The notes under the pieces: model-generated
The model's database searches: none
Seen by the model: only the letters and a program-made list of their open reading frames with translations
Told to the model about the DNA's origin: nothing
Shown: positions 23,276-33,474 of the stretch, in pieces
How the letters are laid out: every line of letters starts with the position of its first letter
Numbering within the stretch: position 1 is the stretch's first letter
Assembly (NCBI GenBank): GCA_010094045.1
Contig: ML986739.1
Location: 41,816 to 87,439 of the forward strand
Origin: Lojkania enalia
Lineage: Eukaryota > Ascomycota > Dothideomycetes > Pleosporales
Direction of reading: 5' to 3'
Length of the DNA stretch: 45,624 bases
Translations under genes and position numbers: made by a program

Positions 23276-24897
23276 ATGGAAACCAATGGCATGGCCCCAA
23301 TCAACGCGTCGAGCGTAGATATCTCTAGTAGCGACTACGGTTCTGATATTGACCTTCATCACAGCGACTATGGCTCCGACTTTGATGAAGAGGAAGAGAC
23401 TCTGATCGGCGACCTCCTTGCTGCCCTTGCTACCCCGCCTGTTGACAAGACAATCGTGTATCCCACTGTAGAGACTGAGCAGAATGTACCCGCCACAATC
23501 GTTCATAACTCGCCTCTCTCTGTTGTTGCTCGAGTTGGAAACAGCGTCGTTGAGGGTTCGCCTGCCCATCACTTCACTAGCAATCCACCACCGGAGGTGG
23601 AATACGACATCCGCTCGAGAGGATCTTGGGGCGGTATGCCTACATATTTCTAGAGTCATTTGGCCTTTTTCTAACTTGCTGACAGCGCCTAGTTCTTAGA
23701 GAGCAACTAGATGAGCAAGGCGCGCCTGTCAAATCGCCACGAGTACAGGATAACAGTTCTGGGGACAAGCGTTCGCCACTTGAGCGCTTCCGCACAAAGC
23801 CCAAGAAACCTCTCTCGGTGACAGACTTGGTTTCGCCTGCATGGTGTGAACTCCAATACTGGTATAGTATGGCCAAATTCGGAAAGAAGCCGCAAACAGC
23901 GGCTATGAAGCAAGGCTCCAAGGTGCATAAAGCTCTTGAAGAGCAAGTGCACAGGTTTGTGCCGATAAAAATTGAATCGGCCGAAGATCGCTTTGGGTTG
24001 AGGATCTGGAACACGATCCAGGGCGTTCGCACGCTCAGAGCTACCGGTTTAACCCGTGAGCTGGAGATCTGGGGTATTGTCCAAGGCCAGGTCGTCAATG
24101 GTGTCATCGACGAAATCTCGTACGCATGTCCTGACCCCGACTTTGAAGAATCTATAGAGCGACCGAAGCTCGAAAGGGTCGGTGGCACGCTTCCTTTTAG
24201 CCAGCTCAATATTCGGCAAGGCTTTGCTGCCGAGCGTAAGGGCATATGGAGTAGTGGTCCGGGGCGAGATAAAATGGTCTATATATCAGATGTGAAGGCA
24301 CGAAGTGTGAAATCTGTACCTACCGGTGCGTCTCTACGACCTACCCGGATGCAGCTCATGCTCTACCGCAAACTGCTCGAGTCCTTGGCACTCAACACTG
24401 TTGATGCGGTCACCATCTTTGAGCGGTACGATCTGAGGCCTCTGGAACAGTTTACGGCAGACTTTACGAAAGAGGTTAGTGGACTCGGTAACTTCGACGC
24501 AACTTGGGGGAATGAAAATTCCCCAAACTGGCTACGGTCTTCCGAGATAGAGACTCATAATAATCTATCTGCTCTCTGGGGTCTCATGATATCTGAACTT
24601 CAAGATATTGGCACCATTAGCGATATCCTTCGTGCCGAGTTCCGTTATTCGAAGACTGGTGAGGTTATTGGAAACGAACTGCTGGCCTATGATTATGCAT
24701 CTATAGAATCTTATCTAGTTGATGAGATGAACTGGTGGAAGGGAAAGCGCGAGGTCAAGGGGATCGAGCTTGAGGAGGCATTTAAATGCCGGTTGTGCGA
24801 TTTTGCGGACGAATGTACATGGAGAAAAGCAAAGATTGAGGAGGCGACTGAAAAGCATAGGCTTAGAATTGCCAAGAGGACTATATCAGCTGTGTAA
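23276..24897 (+). CDS. EXO5: Exonuclease V (EXO5/DEM1), Fe-S single-strand DNA exonuclease
   Basis: Two exons (23276-23633 and 23693-24897, 59-bp intron with a CTAAC branch-like site) give 520 residues. The acceptor is the AG at 23691-23692; the earlier CAG at 23683-23685 would give an immediate stop. The N terminus is acidic and Ser-rich. The EXO5 domain starts at SVTDLVSPAWCELQYW. PD-(D/E)XK nuclease residues are Asp259 in GVIDE, and Asp319 and Lys321 in YISDVKAR. Four cysteines for a 4Fe-4S cluster are Cys171, Cys485, Cys488 and Cys494; the CRLCDFADEC spacing equals that of human EXO5. The family trims single-stranded DNA: yeast Dem1 acts in mitochondria and human EXO5 in nuclear crosslink repair. 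Which compartment applies here is not shown; no clear targeting peptide is visible. Confidence 0.93.
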
Positions 24898-25102
24898 TTA
24901 CATATGACGCCAATTGGCATTTTCATGGAGAGCTGTAACCACCGCGCAGCTCAATCTTCGCTTCGGTGCCACTTGGCAAGCTTGATCCCCGAAGAATCAT
25001 ACACAATAATATGCTTTCTAATATTGAGATACCACTCAAAGTCACAAGAGCCCACATGTGGCAGATAAACATAAACAGGCCACCTTGAACCTACTCAACT
25101 CT

Positions 25103-25666
25103 TCATATCCACTCAGTAAGACTCCCAAAGGGCGGATGTTTTAGCCCCCCTACCCTTCTAACCCTCCTCTCCGTTCCACTGCTCGCGCTACTAACGCAGT
25201 CCCAGCTCCACGGCACCCTTGAACTCAAAACTTCATAGCCCGCTACCCTTCTTAGTCTCCCCCTATTTGGTGCTGCCTCTCTCAGTGCAATTCTTGTCGT
25301 CTCTCTAACCTCCTGCGGTTCGACGACCTGGGTCCTGTAAGTGGGTTCTCCGGATCTAGATCTTGGTCGAGATTTGATTGGGCGCGGCCCTGGTGGCGGA
25401 GGGGTTGGTGCTCGTTTCTTGCCGTGCCCATGAAGACGAATAGATGGCGGGTGGAGATGCAGAGGGTGGTAGTGGTGGTGGTGATATCTATGGTGGGTGT
25501 GGCCATTTTGAGGGGCGGGCATTACTATGCGGACCTTGCTATGATGGTGGTGGGTTGGGTGCGAGACCCGGACGAGCTCTTCGACGAGGGGCTCGTCGTG
25601 GTGATGAGAGTGGTGGTGGAGGTGGCGCTTATGTCGCTTGGCGGGACTGAATGCTATCAAGCACAT
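25103..25666 (-). CDS. Hypothetical His-rich basic protein
   Basis: An intact 187-codon frame starts MCLIAFSPAKRHKR and contains several histidine clusters (HHHSHHH, HHHH, HHHHYHP) followed by a Pro/Arg-rich middle (APTPPPPGPRPIKSR) and a basic C terminus. No domain, signal peptide or membrane segment is evident. Short MC-starting, His/Arg-rich low-complexity proteins are often predicted in filamentous ascomycetes, but I do not recognise this one. It is convergent with EXO5 (205 bp between stops). The C-terminal third might be altered by an unrecognised intron. Metal binding by the His tracts is possible but only inference. Confidence 0.45.
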   Translation of the reverse strand: MCLIAFSPAKRHKRHLHHHSHHHDEPLVEELVRVSHPTHHHHSKVRIVMPAPQNGHTHHRYHHHHYHPLHLHPPSIRLHGHGKKRAPTPPPPGPRPIKSRPRSRSGEPTYRTQVVEPQEVRETTRIALREAAPNRGRLRRVAGYEVLSSRVPWSWDCVSSASSGTERRVRRVGGLKHPPFGSLTEWI

Positions 25667-26670
25667 TATTTAGTTTAATGAATTGGTGATTGACTAGGTG
25701 GAGATATTGCTGGCTTTAGTGGTAGAAGGTAGAGGAGCTACGGTATTCTCGGGTATTGGACTATAGAGAAGACGAATCGAGTTGGGGAACAAAATAAAAC
25801 AATAACTAACCACGATGAAAAGGCGTCCGACAGAATAGGGGAAAAGGAATTCCCATTTAACCACGATACTAGCGATGTCAACTCTATATATTTCCCTATT
25901 GTAGTCATGAGAAACTCGTCATGCTGACGCCCGAAATCGCCATGTGCGGCCATCCCTTTTCGCTGATGAAACATCTTTGCTCTTGTTTTGGTGAGGGACT
26001 CTGAGTTGAAGCGCCTGCTCAAGCCTCGGGACTGTGGTGTTCGGGATTGAGACCCTTAGGAATGACGCGCGTGGGTACCTACATTGTCTTAGATGACCTT
26101 TGTTCCTGACGCACACACATGACGGATTTTGGGCCTAACACGTCCCATGCGAGGGGTGAAGTTTGACATGAAGGATACAAGGCCTTGGTTCTAATGGTGT
26201 TCATTTGGGTATATCTGAAGCGGCTAGTTGAACTTTGCTATTAGAAGCTGCATTCATTCTTACATGAAAGTTCGCTGATTAATTCAAGAAACTGCTGGAA
26301 GCGGGCGTCTAGAAGTAGGACTGTAATCGTTGGACTCGAATTTGACGCGCAAACCCAATCACCAAGGTAAATCGGTAGGAAATGTCGATGCTAAGAATGA
26401 TGCATCTGCAGCGGAGACAGTAGGGGCAAGATTATCCAGCGAGTTGAGACTACTGCCTGAGGCTTGTGCAGGCGAGGCGAGCTTAACGCGGTGTCGCTGT
26501 GCCTAATGCCAAGACCCAGGCCCGCCGGGAGCTCCATCAACTGCTTCAACCTCACGTTTGCCATCCCTCTCTCACAAGACTCCAGCCGCCCCTCCGCCAC
26601 AAGCACTTCACCCATCTAGTTAATCCTCCCGCACCCTTCTGTACCCTCCTGCACCCAGACATCACAAATC
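25667..26670. other. Divergent intergenic region upstream of PRE2
   Basis: About 1 kb between the His-rich gene and PRE2, carrying both upstream regions. The last 150 bp before PRE2 is C-rich and probably leader. No other gene, RNA or repeat was recognised. Confidence 0.5.
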
Positions 26671-27644
26671 ATGGACTCGTTAGTGGCCCAGTACACTCGT
26701 CCTGCTTTCTCGGAGGCGGGCCAGTCGCAGGAAGAGCAACAGGGGCTCTCGCAAGCAAGTCCGGAACTTTCCCTCAAGTTTGCTCTACCTCCAGTAGCCC
26801 AGGTAAGACCCCAAAGCTAGAACGGCTACCATTTTGTAGCTTCCTGAATACGGATGTTGACCCTGGTCACCGCAGTCCGCCTCGTGGCTCCGCGCAATGA
26901 CAGACGACTATTCCAACCCAAACTGCCCCATTAAGATCGCACATGGCACAACAACCCTTGCGTTCCGCTTCAAGGGTGGTATTATAGTGGCCACGGACTC
27001 CAGGGCGACAGCAGGAAACTGGATAGCAAGCCAAACAGTCAAGAAAGTCATTGAGATTAACAATTGCCTACTGGGTACCATGGCCGGGGGTGCTGCTGAT
27101 TGTCAATACTGGCTGGCTTTCTTGGGAATGCAATGTCGTCTGCACGAACTGCGACACAAGCGCCGTATCTCCGTCGCTGCGGCCTCCAAGATCCTCGCGA
27201 ATCTCGTCTATTCATACAAGGGGATGGGGTTGAGCATGGTATGATATTGTAATATCCTTGCATGGGCTGGCTGACTAGTTGGGATAGGGAACAATGTGCG
27301 CTGGCGTAACGCCTCAAGAAGGGCCTGCCCTGTACTACATCGATAGCGACGGTACGCGTCTTGCTGGTAACCTCTTTTGCGTAGGCTCTGGCCAGACTTT
27401 CGCATACGGTGTTCTCGACGCCCAGTACCAATACGATCTCTCAGACGAAGATGCGCTAGAGCTCGGTAGGAGGAGTATTCTCGCTGCGACTCACCGTGAT
27501 GCCTACTCAGGCGGTTTCATCAACCTATACCACGTCAAGGAGGACGGATGGGTTAAGCATGGGTTTAATGACACGAATCCGATGTTCTGGAAGACTAAGT
27601 TAGAGAAGGGCGAGTTCTCGAATGTCACAGCAGATTTGGTGTAG
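26671..27644 (+). CDS. PRE2: 20S proteasome subunit beta-5 (PRE2), chymotrypsin-like
   Basis: Three exons (26671-26802, 26876-27238 and 27288-27644; introns of 73 and 49 bp, both phase 0) give 283 residues. A 68-residue propeptide ends in HG, so Thr69 becomes the catalytic N-terminal Thr1 of a 215-residue mature subunit (GTTTLAF). In mature numbering Asp17 and Arg19 (ATDSRA) and Lys33 (TVKKVIE) complete the active site, and Met45 in LLGTMAGGA shapes the S1 pocket, as expected for chymotrypsin-like specificity. The C-terminal half ([33 protein letters not shown]) is typical beta-5. The start follows from the propeptide [13 protein letters not shown], conserved in fungal PRE2. A longer frame beginning at 26499 in another register is a shadow. 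Confidence 0.97.
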
Positions 27645-27921
27645 GTGATTCCGGGCAGACACGAATCGGATGACAACAGACCAACGGAGTGTGCAGGGGT
27701 CGTGGTGCATTCTGTAGCGGCTAAGCTGCCGTGTAGTTTCTAACTATGTAATAGATACATTAAATGCAAGGGGATAAGAGATTTGATACTGACGAACACA
27801 CCATCGGAGTATGCGACCCTTCAAACTATTCATAGAGCTAAGGGTTAGTAGTTGACTGGCAAGACCCTACTACTCAGGCCCAGAACGCCAACACATGTAG
27901 CCAAAGTGTTATCGACTCCGC

Positions 27922-29589
27922 TCAACTCGGGGTCTCGCTACCTTTCTGCCTCTTCATTACCTTCAAGATGTCGCTAGTATTGTTCTTGTCGCCCTTTCTC
28001 TTCTTCGGACCCCTTTTCCTTTTCTTGCCACCTCTAGCTTCATGAACGTTTTCATCTTCATCCCCAGTATCAAGACCTTTCCATTCAAAGAGCCTCACCT
28101 TCTCACTTTCCCTCTCCATTTCCTCGGCGTCATCAAATCTGCTAGCACCAAAGCCCATATCCAAATCTTCCAAATCGCGATCTCGAGCCGCAAGCATAGC
28201 TGCGCGCTTTTTGAGACGCTCTTCTTCGTCGTCCTGTAGAAGAGAGGAGTTGGGATCTAAAGCGCGTACTTTGTGAAGAGTGGCGAAAACAGTGGCATCA
28301 GCGGAAGAGGCTGTCGTGGCTGCAGTTGATGGAGTATCTTTGAAATAATTCCGCCGCGGCACCTCTGCCGGCTTATTAACTATTGTTGACGGTGTTTTTG
28401 ACTCTATCTTTTCTCCGTCTCCTGGCTCCGCCTGAACTTTGATTGCCAGCTTCGGCTCGGGATCATCTTCGGATAAGCTATCGTCATGCGCAACGATAGA
28501 CTGGAGCGGGTTATAGTTGGAACCCACTCCCTCAAAAATATCTTCATCCTCGTCTTCATTGTCCTCGTCTTTTTTCTCTGGCGGTAGGGCTATATGCCCA
28601 TTTAATGTTCTAGGGTTGTTTAAACCGTAGTCGATCTCTAGTGCTGGTTGATCCTTAAACCTTTGCTTCTTGACCTTCCGTTTCTCCTTGCCGTTAGCAT
28701 CGGTTATGATCAGAACTTCTCTACCTTTCTCATCCATCTCGATCCTTGATGTTGCTTCTTGCGCGCTAACCTTGCGAAAGCCCAGACCGAGACTGGGGTA
28801 CTGTACCTGGCGCTTTGCTGTAGCCGCTTCGGCCGCAGCTTTCCTCTGCGCTTTGAGCTCAGCTAAGATGGCATCTCGTGTTCTCTTTACCCCAACCACC
28901 GGTGGCAGGGGTGCTATCTCCCCTCTCTTCTCCGCATTTTCCCTCGCAATCGGTGCGATTTCTTGTTGGGCAAGATGATCGAATTCGTCATCGGCGTTCG
29001 GCGTCAATTTTGCCGATTTCTTTTCGTTTGGAGGGAGTACGTATATATCCTCCCCTTTCCTCACCCTTTCAAGCAGCTTCCTATCTAGTCCCCTCACCAA
29101 ATGCGTTGCGTCTATATCCCCGCCTGTGATTCCCTCTACCTGTTTCTCAAACTCTTCGCGATCAATCTGGCCCAACTTCATAAGTTCTGCGAGAGCCTTT
29201 ATGCGTTGCGCCCTCTCATCTTCCTCGTCATCGACGCGGCTCTGGGTGCGGTCGGTATATCCGGCGGCAAGCTTGATGCCCTTCGGTGCTGACGATCTGA
29301 AGCGCTTTGCTGGAACTACTTTGGCATTGCGCTCAGCGAGCTGACGAGCGAAGTCTACATTGACCGAGTTTCGACCAACCTGGCGACTGCCGTGCGTTAG
29401 CTTGGATGGTGCCGCTACGGTGGTAGCATCAAGGGATGCGTACGGTGTCATGGGGATGCTGGTGTGCGTGCGTGAGCCAAGTGTGGGGGCAGACGGGCTT
29501 GCAGTAGCCTCTGGACAGGGCGGCAGCGGTAGCGCATCGCGCCGTGTTGGGGTATCGAGCACTAGACGGCGGAACTGCTGGTTGTTCAT
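27922..29589 (-). CDS. RED-like N-terminal domain (RED_N) protein, putative spliceosome factor
   Basis: A single exon of 555 residues. The start MNNQQFRRLVLDTP matches the RED/IK protein N terminus. The RED_N-type region continues with VDFARQLAERNAKVVPAKRF, APKGIKLAAGYTDR, EDERAQRIKALAELMKLGQ, then THLVRGLDRKLLERVRKGED. Later parts are low-complexity and highly charged: KKRTRDAILAELKAQRK-like helices, acidic runs, and a Lys/Arg-rich C terminus (GGKKRKRGPKKRKG) resembling a nuclear signal. RED works with SMU1 during spliceosome activation in animals and fungi; that role is inferred from family. The frame stays open upstream to an ATG at 29706 (39 extra residues, His-rich, not family-like), so the 29589 start is preferred. 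It is convergent with PRE2 (277 bp between stops). Confidence 0.85.
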   Translation of the reverse strand: MNNQQFRRLVLDTPTRRDALPLPPCPEATASPSAPTLGSRTHTSIPMTPYASLDATTVAAPSKLTHGSRQVGRNSVNVDFARQLAERNAKVVPAKRFRSSAPKGIKLAAGYTDRTQSRVDDEEDERAQRIKALAELMKLGQIDREEFEKQVEGITGGDIDATHLVRGLDRKLLERVRKGEDIYVLPPNEKKSAKLTPNADDEFDHLAQQEIAPIARENAEKRGEIAPLPPVVGVKRTRDAILAELKAQRKAAAEAATAKRQVQYPSLGLGFRKVSAQEATSRIEMDEKGREVLIITDANGKEKRKVKKQRFKDQPALEIDYGLNNPRTLNGHIALPPEKKDEDNEDEDEDIFEGVGSNYNPLQSIVAHDDSLSEDDPEPKLAIKVQAEPGDGEKIESKTPSTIVNKPAEVPRRNYFKDTPSTAATTASSADATVFATLHKVRALDPNSSLLQDDEEERLKKRAAMLAARDRDLEDLDMGFGASRFDDAEEMERESEKVRLFEWKGLDTGDEDENVHEARGGKKRKRGPKKRKGDKNNTSDILKVMKRQKGSETPS

Positions 29590-30039
29590 GGCTCGGAGGA
29601 AGGGGTAGGGCGGGGAATGGTCATGATGGTGATGCTGGCGGGCAGAATTCCTACCTAAATGGTACCCGGCCGAAAAAGGTACCTGCCAAGTCCTGTCTTG
29701 GCCCATGACGCTAGCTCCACAGCCGTTGATAGTGCGGGGGTGGACGGACCGGGAGAGACGTCACCTTAACCTTTACCTCATCTTTCGCCCCGTGTTCACT
29801 ATTATCCTCGCCAACCACGTCTGTTGCGTGCTCTGACTGGCCGTGGTACCCGGTTTTGGACGATTGTACGTATTACTGCCTGGTCCTTCAGCGCCTCCTG
29901 CTATTTGTGGTACTCGCCCACAGCCGCCCGGCGCGGTTGCTGCTATATACAGAGCCGGTCATCCCGCTTGTGAAAGCCCAACGACCCTTTTAGTCTTTGT
30001 CCTCTTCTGCAACATGCTTGACCACGTCCTTTGGCTCTC
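29590..30039. other. Upstream region of the RED-like gene
   Basis: This is the probable promoter and leader of the RED-like gene on the minus strand. An in-frame alternative ATG for that gene lies at 29706. Its right part may contain the lost N-terminal/signal-peptide part of the GH43 pseudogene, which I could not trace with confidence. Confidence 0.4.
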
Positions 30040-31453
30040 CTGTTTGCACCTACTGCCCTGTGTCATTATACAGCGTTTAATGGAATTGATGCGCCTTCTA
30101 CCTTTACTAACCCTATACTGGACTTGGTAGGAGCAGACCGGCAGGTTTGGAGCTCCAGTAACCGCCAATGCTGTGCACATTGTGCCCGATGGCTGGATTA
30201 TTCGACACGGCGGCTATTATTACGTGACATATACAACCAATAACGATGTCTTTCTCTTGAGAAGCCGGGTTTTGACGTACGTTTTACCTTGGGTTCACCG
30301 ACATCCGCAACACTAAAGTCGTCTTGCCCTTTACTACGTATTCTCAAAGACTATGGCCACACTAGTTGGAATAGTGCCTAGCAGGAATATCACTTGAACT
30401 ATGTGAGTTTTTTATTGGACCGAAAACCAAATCTCGCTGCTTCAGCTCCGAATAACAGCGACATACCCCCTCATGTACAAATGTAGCAACTCTAGTTGTC
30501 TAATCCCAAACCCCTACTTAAGTACATTGTAAAAGGTTGCTTTTGTGAGAACTGACATGATCTAATGACTGGAATAATGCGGAGAACAAGACGCTCTTTC
30601 AATCTCTACTGGGCTACGATTGCCCTACTGACCTCTGGGAACTCTGACTACACAACCTCGACGGTAGTTGGTACATTGTTTTCACAGCTGATCCTCGGAA
30701 TGATTTGCCACCGCCTGAAGTCGATATGCTATGCACATTCAGTTGCCCCGCCGTCCATCACGGCATGTTTGTCCTAGAGGATACAGGGACCGGTCCTTGG
30801 ACAGCTACCTATATATACAAAGCCCTACTTAGCACCTATAATCAGTTCACCATTGACGAGATCTCCTTCCAGCATTGGATCAGGCTCTACCACATCTACA
30901 GTTGCTAGTACCGCGCATATAATGGCTAGCCTACCAATCTCTACGTTGCCAAACTCTCGAACCCCTGGACAGTGTCTTCCAACCTCTCCGAGCGTCGAAT
31001 CATCTCTGCATCTTCTAACCCCATGGAGAAGACTCCCTACGGCCGCCCGTTTAATGGTCGCTTGAGTTCGAATGAAGCGCAACAGCAACTCACAAATCTA
31101 TCGACAGGCCAGCAATTATGATATACAGTATAGTCTACTCCGATAATCGAAACTACTTCTTAGGCTCCTCGAATTCGTCGGGAAGACCCGATGAATGTAC
31201 AAGATTGGCGCAAGATCAACTAAGGCTGCATCTTCTATCAAAATTCCGCAAATCAGTGTACTGCGTCGGGTGTGTAAGCTTCAACAAGAGCCTTAATGGT
31301 AGCGAAGATTGCGTAGTCTGCCACGGGATGTGCGATCTGAGCGATGGATAGGCTACCAGGGCAATTCGACCGCAGAAATTTAGTTGTAACAAGGATGGGA
31401 CACCCAATTTTCGAAGACCAGGCTATAGATCATACCCAGTGCCTGGTGGGTAG
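30040..31453 (+). pseudogene. Decayed GH43 glycoside hydrolase (putative alpha-N-arabinofuranosidase)
   Basis: Five collinear blocks in shifting frames match a GH43 beta-propeller enzyme: FNGIDAPSTFTNPILDLVGAD (split over 30073-30139), GWIIRHGGYYYVTYTTNN (30189-30243), TDIRNTKVV then TYSQRLW (about 30296-30356), HNLDGSWYIVFTADPRND with PPPEVDM and CPAVHH (30651-30770), and KLSNPWTV, EKTPYGRP, IYSIVYSDNRNYFLG, with the end DGTPNFRRPGY-SYPVPGG and stop at 31451-31453. Disruptions include extra sequence directly after the GAD catalytic-base block, about 290 bp of unmatched sequence before 30651, TGG-to-TAG changes at CWYRAY and GWP, and at least two later frameshifts. Live relatives are secreted enzymes that remove arabinose from plant polysaccharides. 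The exact specificity is uncertain. Confidence 0.8.
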
Positions 31454-31778
31454 TGTTAAGGATGTAGGTCTTGTTTGGCCGAGGGCAAAGCCATGGGCAG
31501 GAGAAAACCGTCTTGGTACATGGAGGCAGCGCCATATAATTATGGCAACATATGTGTGGGGTACAAGGTTGACGTAAAGGTAGTTTTCCTTAGTCGCTGA
31601 TTGGAATTCAATGGATATGTTGAACCTAATACCGTCCAGATGTAAGAGTAGAATGCTCACGATGCTACCAGTTACACTTTTCCCCCGCCCTCTACTTATT
31701 ATTACATACACCTAGTCATACAGGAACATGCCCATCTTTTGTTGCCTTTTATGACGGCAACAGGGATCGGGTATGTGG
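31454..31778. other. Intergenic gap between the GH43 relic and ERV1
   Basis: This is the former 3' flank of the GH43 relic and the 3' region of ERV1 (minus strand). Nothing else was recognised. Confidence 0.5.
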
Positions 31779-32400
31779 TCAGCCACATCTGCCATCCTTC
31801 CATCCCGTGCGCCACCTCTCCCCCCACCTGTCGCAGTCAAACTCTTTTTTCCCCAGCTTCACATTGACTGCATTGTGGGCCTCGCACATCCATCTCCCAA
31901 ACTCGTCTCGCGAGCTGACACGGGGCGCGTTGCCGTCCTCCTTCATCCACCGCTGGAAATCCGAACCACAGTGCCAGCACGGGTAGAGCGTGGCGAAGGT
32001 GGAGAGGAAAGACTTAGTCTCAGCTTGGAGCTGTGGCGTCGGCTTGGTTGGATACGTTGCGGTGATGGAGTGCAGGAGCGTCCAGGACGAACGGCCGAGC
32101 TCTGCGACGTCGGGAGGGCAGTCGGACGGTGGAACAGCAAGAAGCGCAGGCCTGCTTGAGGTGGACGACGACGACGAAGCCTCCTTTTTCGCCATGGCGA
32201 ACCACGAGGCAACGTCGGTGCAGGAGCGGCAACTATAGTGCGGGTAGCGGGCGCGTTAGAACAACATGTAACTGATGATAATTGATGTGTTGGTTGACTT
32301 ACGGCTTGCCATCGGGGCCCAGCACGACACCCTTGGGCAGCTTCGTAGGCACAGTCGCGGCCTGCCCCTCGTCTTTCTGGTTCCCCGGTTCCCACGCCAT
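31779..32400 (-). CDS. ERV1: Mitochondrial FAD-linked sulfhydryl oxidase ERV1
   Basis: Two exons on the minus strand (32400-32303 and 32232-31779; 70-bp intron splitting the Pro33 codon) give 183 residues. The N-terminal shuttle pair is Cys34/Cys37 (GKPCRSCTD), preceded by the family block LPKGVVLGPDG. The ERV/ALR domain has the active-site pair Cys118/Cys121 in YPCWHCGSDF and the structural pair Cys149/Cys166 (CEAHNAVN...LGKKEFDCD) with the same 17-residue spacing as yeast Erv1 C159/C176. It binds FAD and reoxidises Mia40 in the mitochondrial intermembrane space, passing electrons to cytochrome c. A Ser-rich linker (about 51-59) joins shuttle and core. The protein ends DGRCG with an extra near-terminal cysteine (Cys182). 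The start places MAWEPGNQ just ahead of the conserved shuttle region. Confidence 0.95.
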
Positions 32401-32975
32401 GTCTGTCGCCGTTCTATCCAAGTCCTTGGGAACCTAAACGCACCGCGAGCGTGATAGAAACGGAATTGTTGGCCCAATACCCAGGTTCTCGTTGCTTTGA
32501 GTCGGGCTCGGCAAACACTTTGGAGCTAATGTGTTCTATCGGTCCTCCGACCATATCAGACTTCGGGCCACCCGACTAGAATCGAGGCGGCTTTGTATAT
32601 GATTATTCTACAACGACATAATATATTCTATTGAAAGCTAGCCTGCAGCTTCTCCAGTTACTAGTACATTGACGTCTAGTATAGACTTGAATATCGGCAA
32701 TTAGAACGCGTTGGTGGTGTGCGCTGGCTCCTGCTCCGCATTTTCGGCCTGTTCAACTAGAAGTCGGCCCTGCTGGCCTGATAGAACACATCCTGTGCAA
32801 TATACCTTCGGCGCTGCTGCTGCCTTTGCTTTTTGCGTTGATTTGCGGCGCGAAGCTTAATATTCTCCTTTGCTAGTAGAGCCGCCGAAAGTAGATCATG
32901 TATAAGCTTTCCCTGCTCCTCCAGCCAACGTAATCAGACCTAGCACTAATCAAATCAATTAAAGCCGATAAAATA
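32401..32975. other. ERV1 upstream region and border with the right transposon block
   Basis: It contains the ERV1 promoter and then decayed transposon-derived sequence (see 32745-32880). It ends at TA (32974-32975), the target site next to a pogo-B end. No host gene is visible beyond ERV1. Confidence 0.5.
32745..32880 (-). pseudogene. Relic of a pogo-type transposase C-terminal region
   Basis: The minus strand reads LLAKENIKLRAANQRKKQ followed by RQQQRRRYIAQ, matching the leucine/charged helix and the basic R-R-R-Y-I-A segment found before the C terminus of many fungal pogo (DDE_1) transposases. No DDE domain is attached. It is short and not RIP-mutated, so it is an old single-copy or sub-threshold fragment. 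Confidence 0.55.
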
Positions 32976-33191
32976 ACGTACCTTACAAGCGAGCGGTCCA
33001 CCCCATCAACTTTTTCAACCTTTATATATATATAGCTCAACAACCAAGTAATATAATAACAATTTACAACTTGCGCGATTATTCTATAAAAATCTCTGCA
33101 TCCTTCTGGCATATACGAGAATTATGCCCAGTCTTGCCGCAGCGGCTACAGCGCGCTTTATGCTGTCCGCTCGTACCTGATCGCACCCTTA
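32976..33191 (-). mobile_element. Pogo-family B end fragment (copy B3), nearly unmutated
   Basis: It begins with the family B terminal repeat ACGTACCTTACA next to TA (32974-32975). On the minus strand it encodes the transposase tail RCSRCGKTGHNSRICQKDAE followed by a stop, with an intact zinc-knuckle-like pattern. It matches B1 (2290-2506) in inverted orientation and is cut at 33191, where an LTR begins. It shows almost no RIP, unlike the larger copies. Confidence 0.75.
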
Positions 33192-33474
33192 TGTTATGAA
33201 CACAGAACGCCAAGAGGCACCGCCTCTGTGGCTAGGGCTTGATCCAACATCAGCCACTGTGGGAGCCGACTCGGACGAGGGCCAACAAGTAAATAACAGG
33301 CAGACGCATGTTATAGACCAACCATCAGATAGTAAGCAGTAGGACTGTAGAAACTAGGGAGATAATTAGCTAGATAATAAAGTATAGCATAACTTATATA
33401 CGTAACTATAGTAGAAGAATTAGAACTAGTAGAATAGATTTAAAAGACTTAATAAATTTAATAGATAAGGTTTA
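33192..33474 (+). repeat. 5' part of a Gypsy LTR, interrupted by pogo copy B2
   Basis: It starts TGTTATGAAC and is nearly identical to the intact part of the G1 5' LTR for the first 90 bp or so, then becomes increasingly RIP-altered. The match stops at TA (33473-33474), where the pogo-B element starting at 33475 is inserted. No Gypsy internal sequence follows. Confidence 0.8.

Noticed and set aside
27922..29706. RED-like protein starting at the upstream ATG (594 residues)
   Set aside because: The family N terminus starts at the MNNQQF methionine (29589). The extra 39 residues are His-rich and unlike the family.
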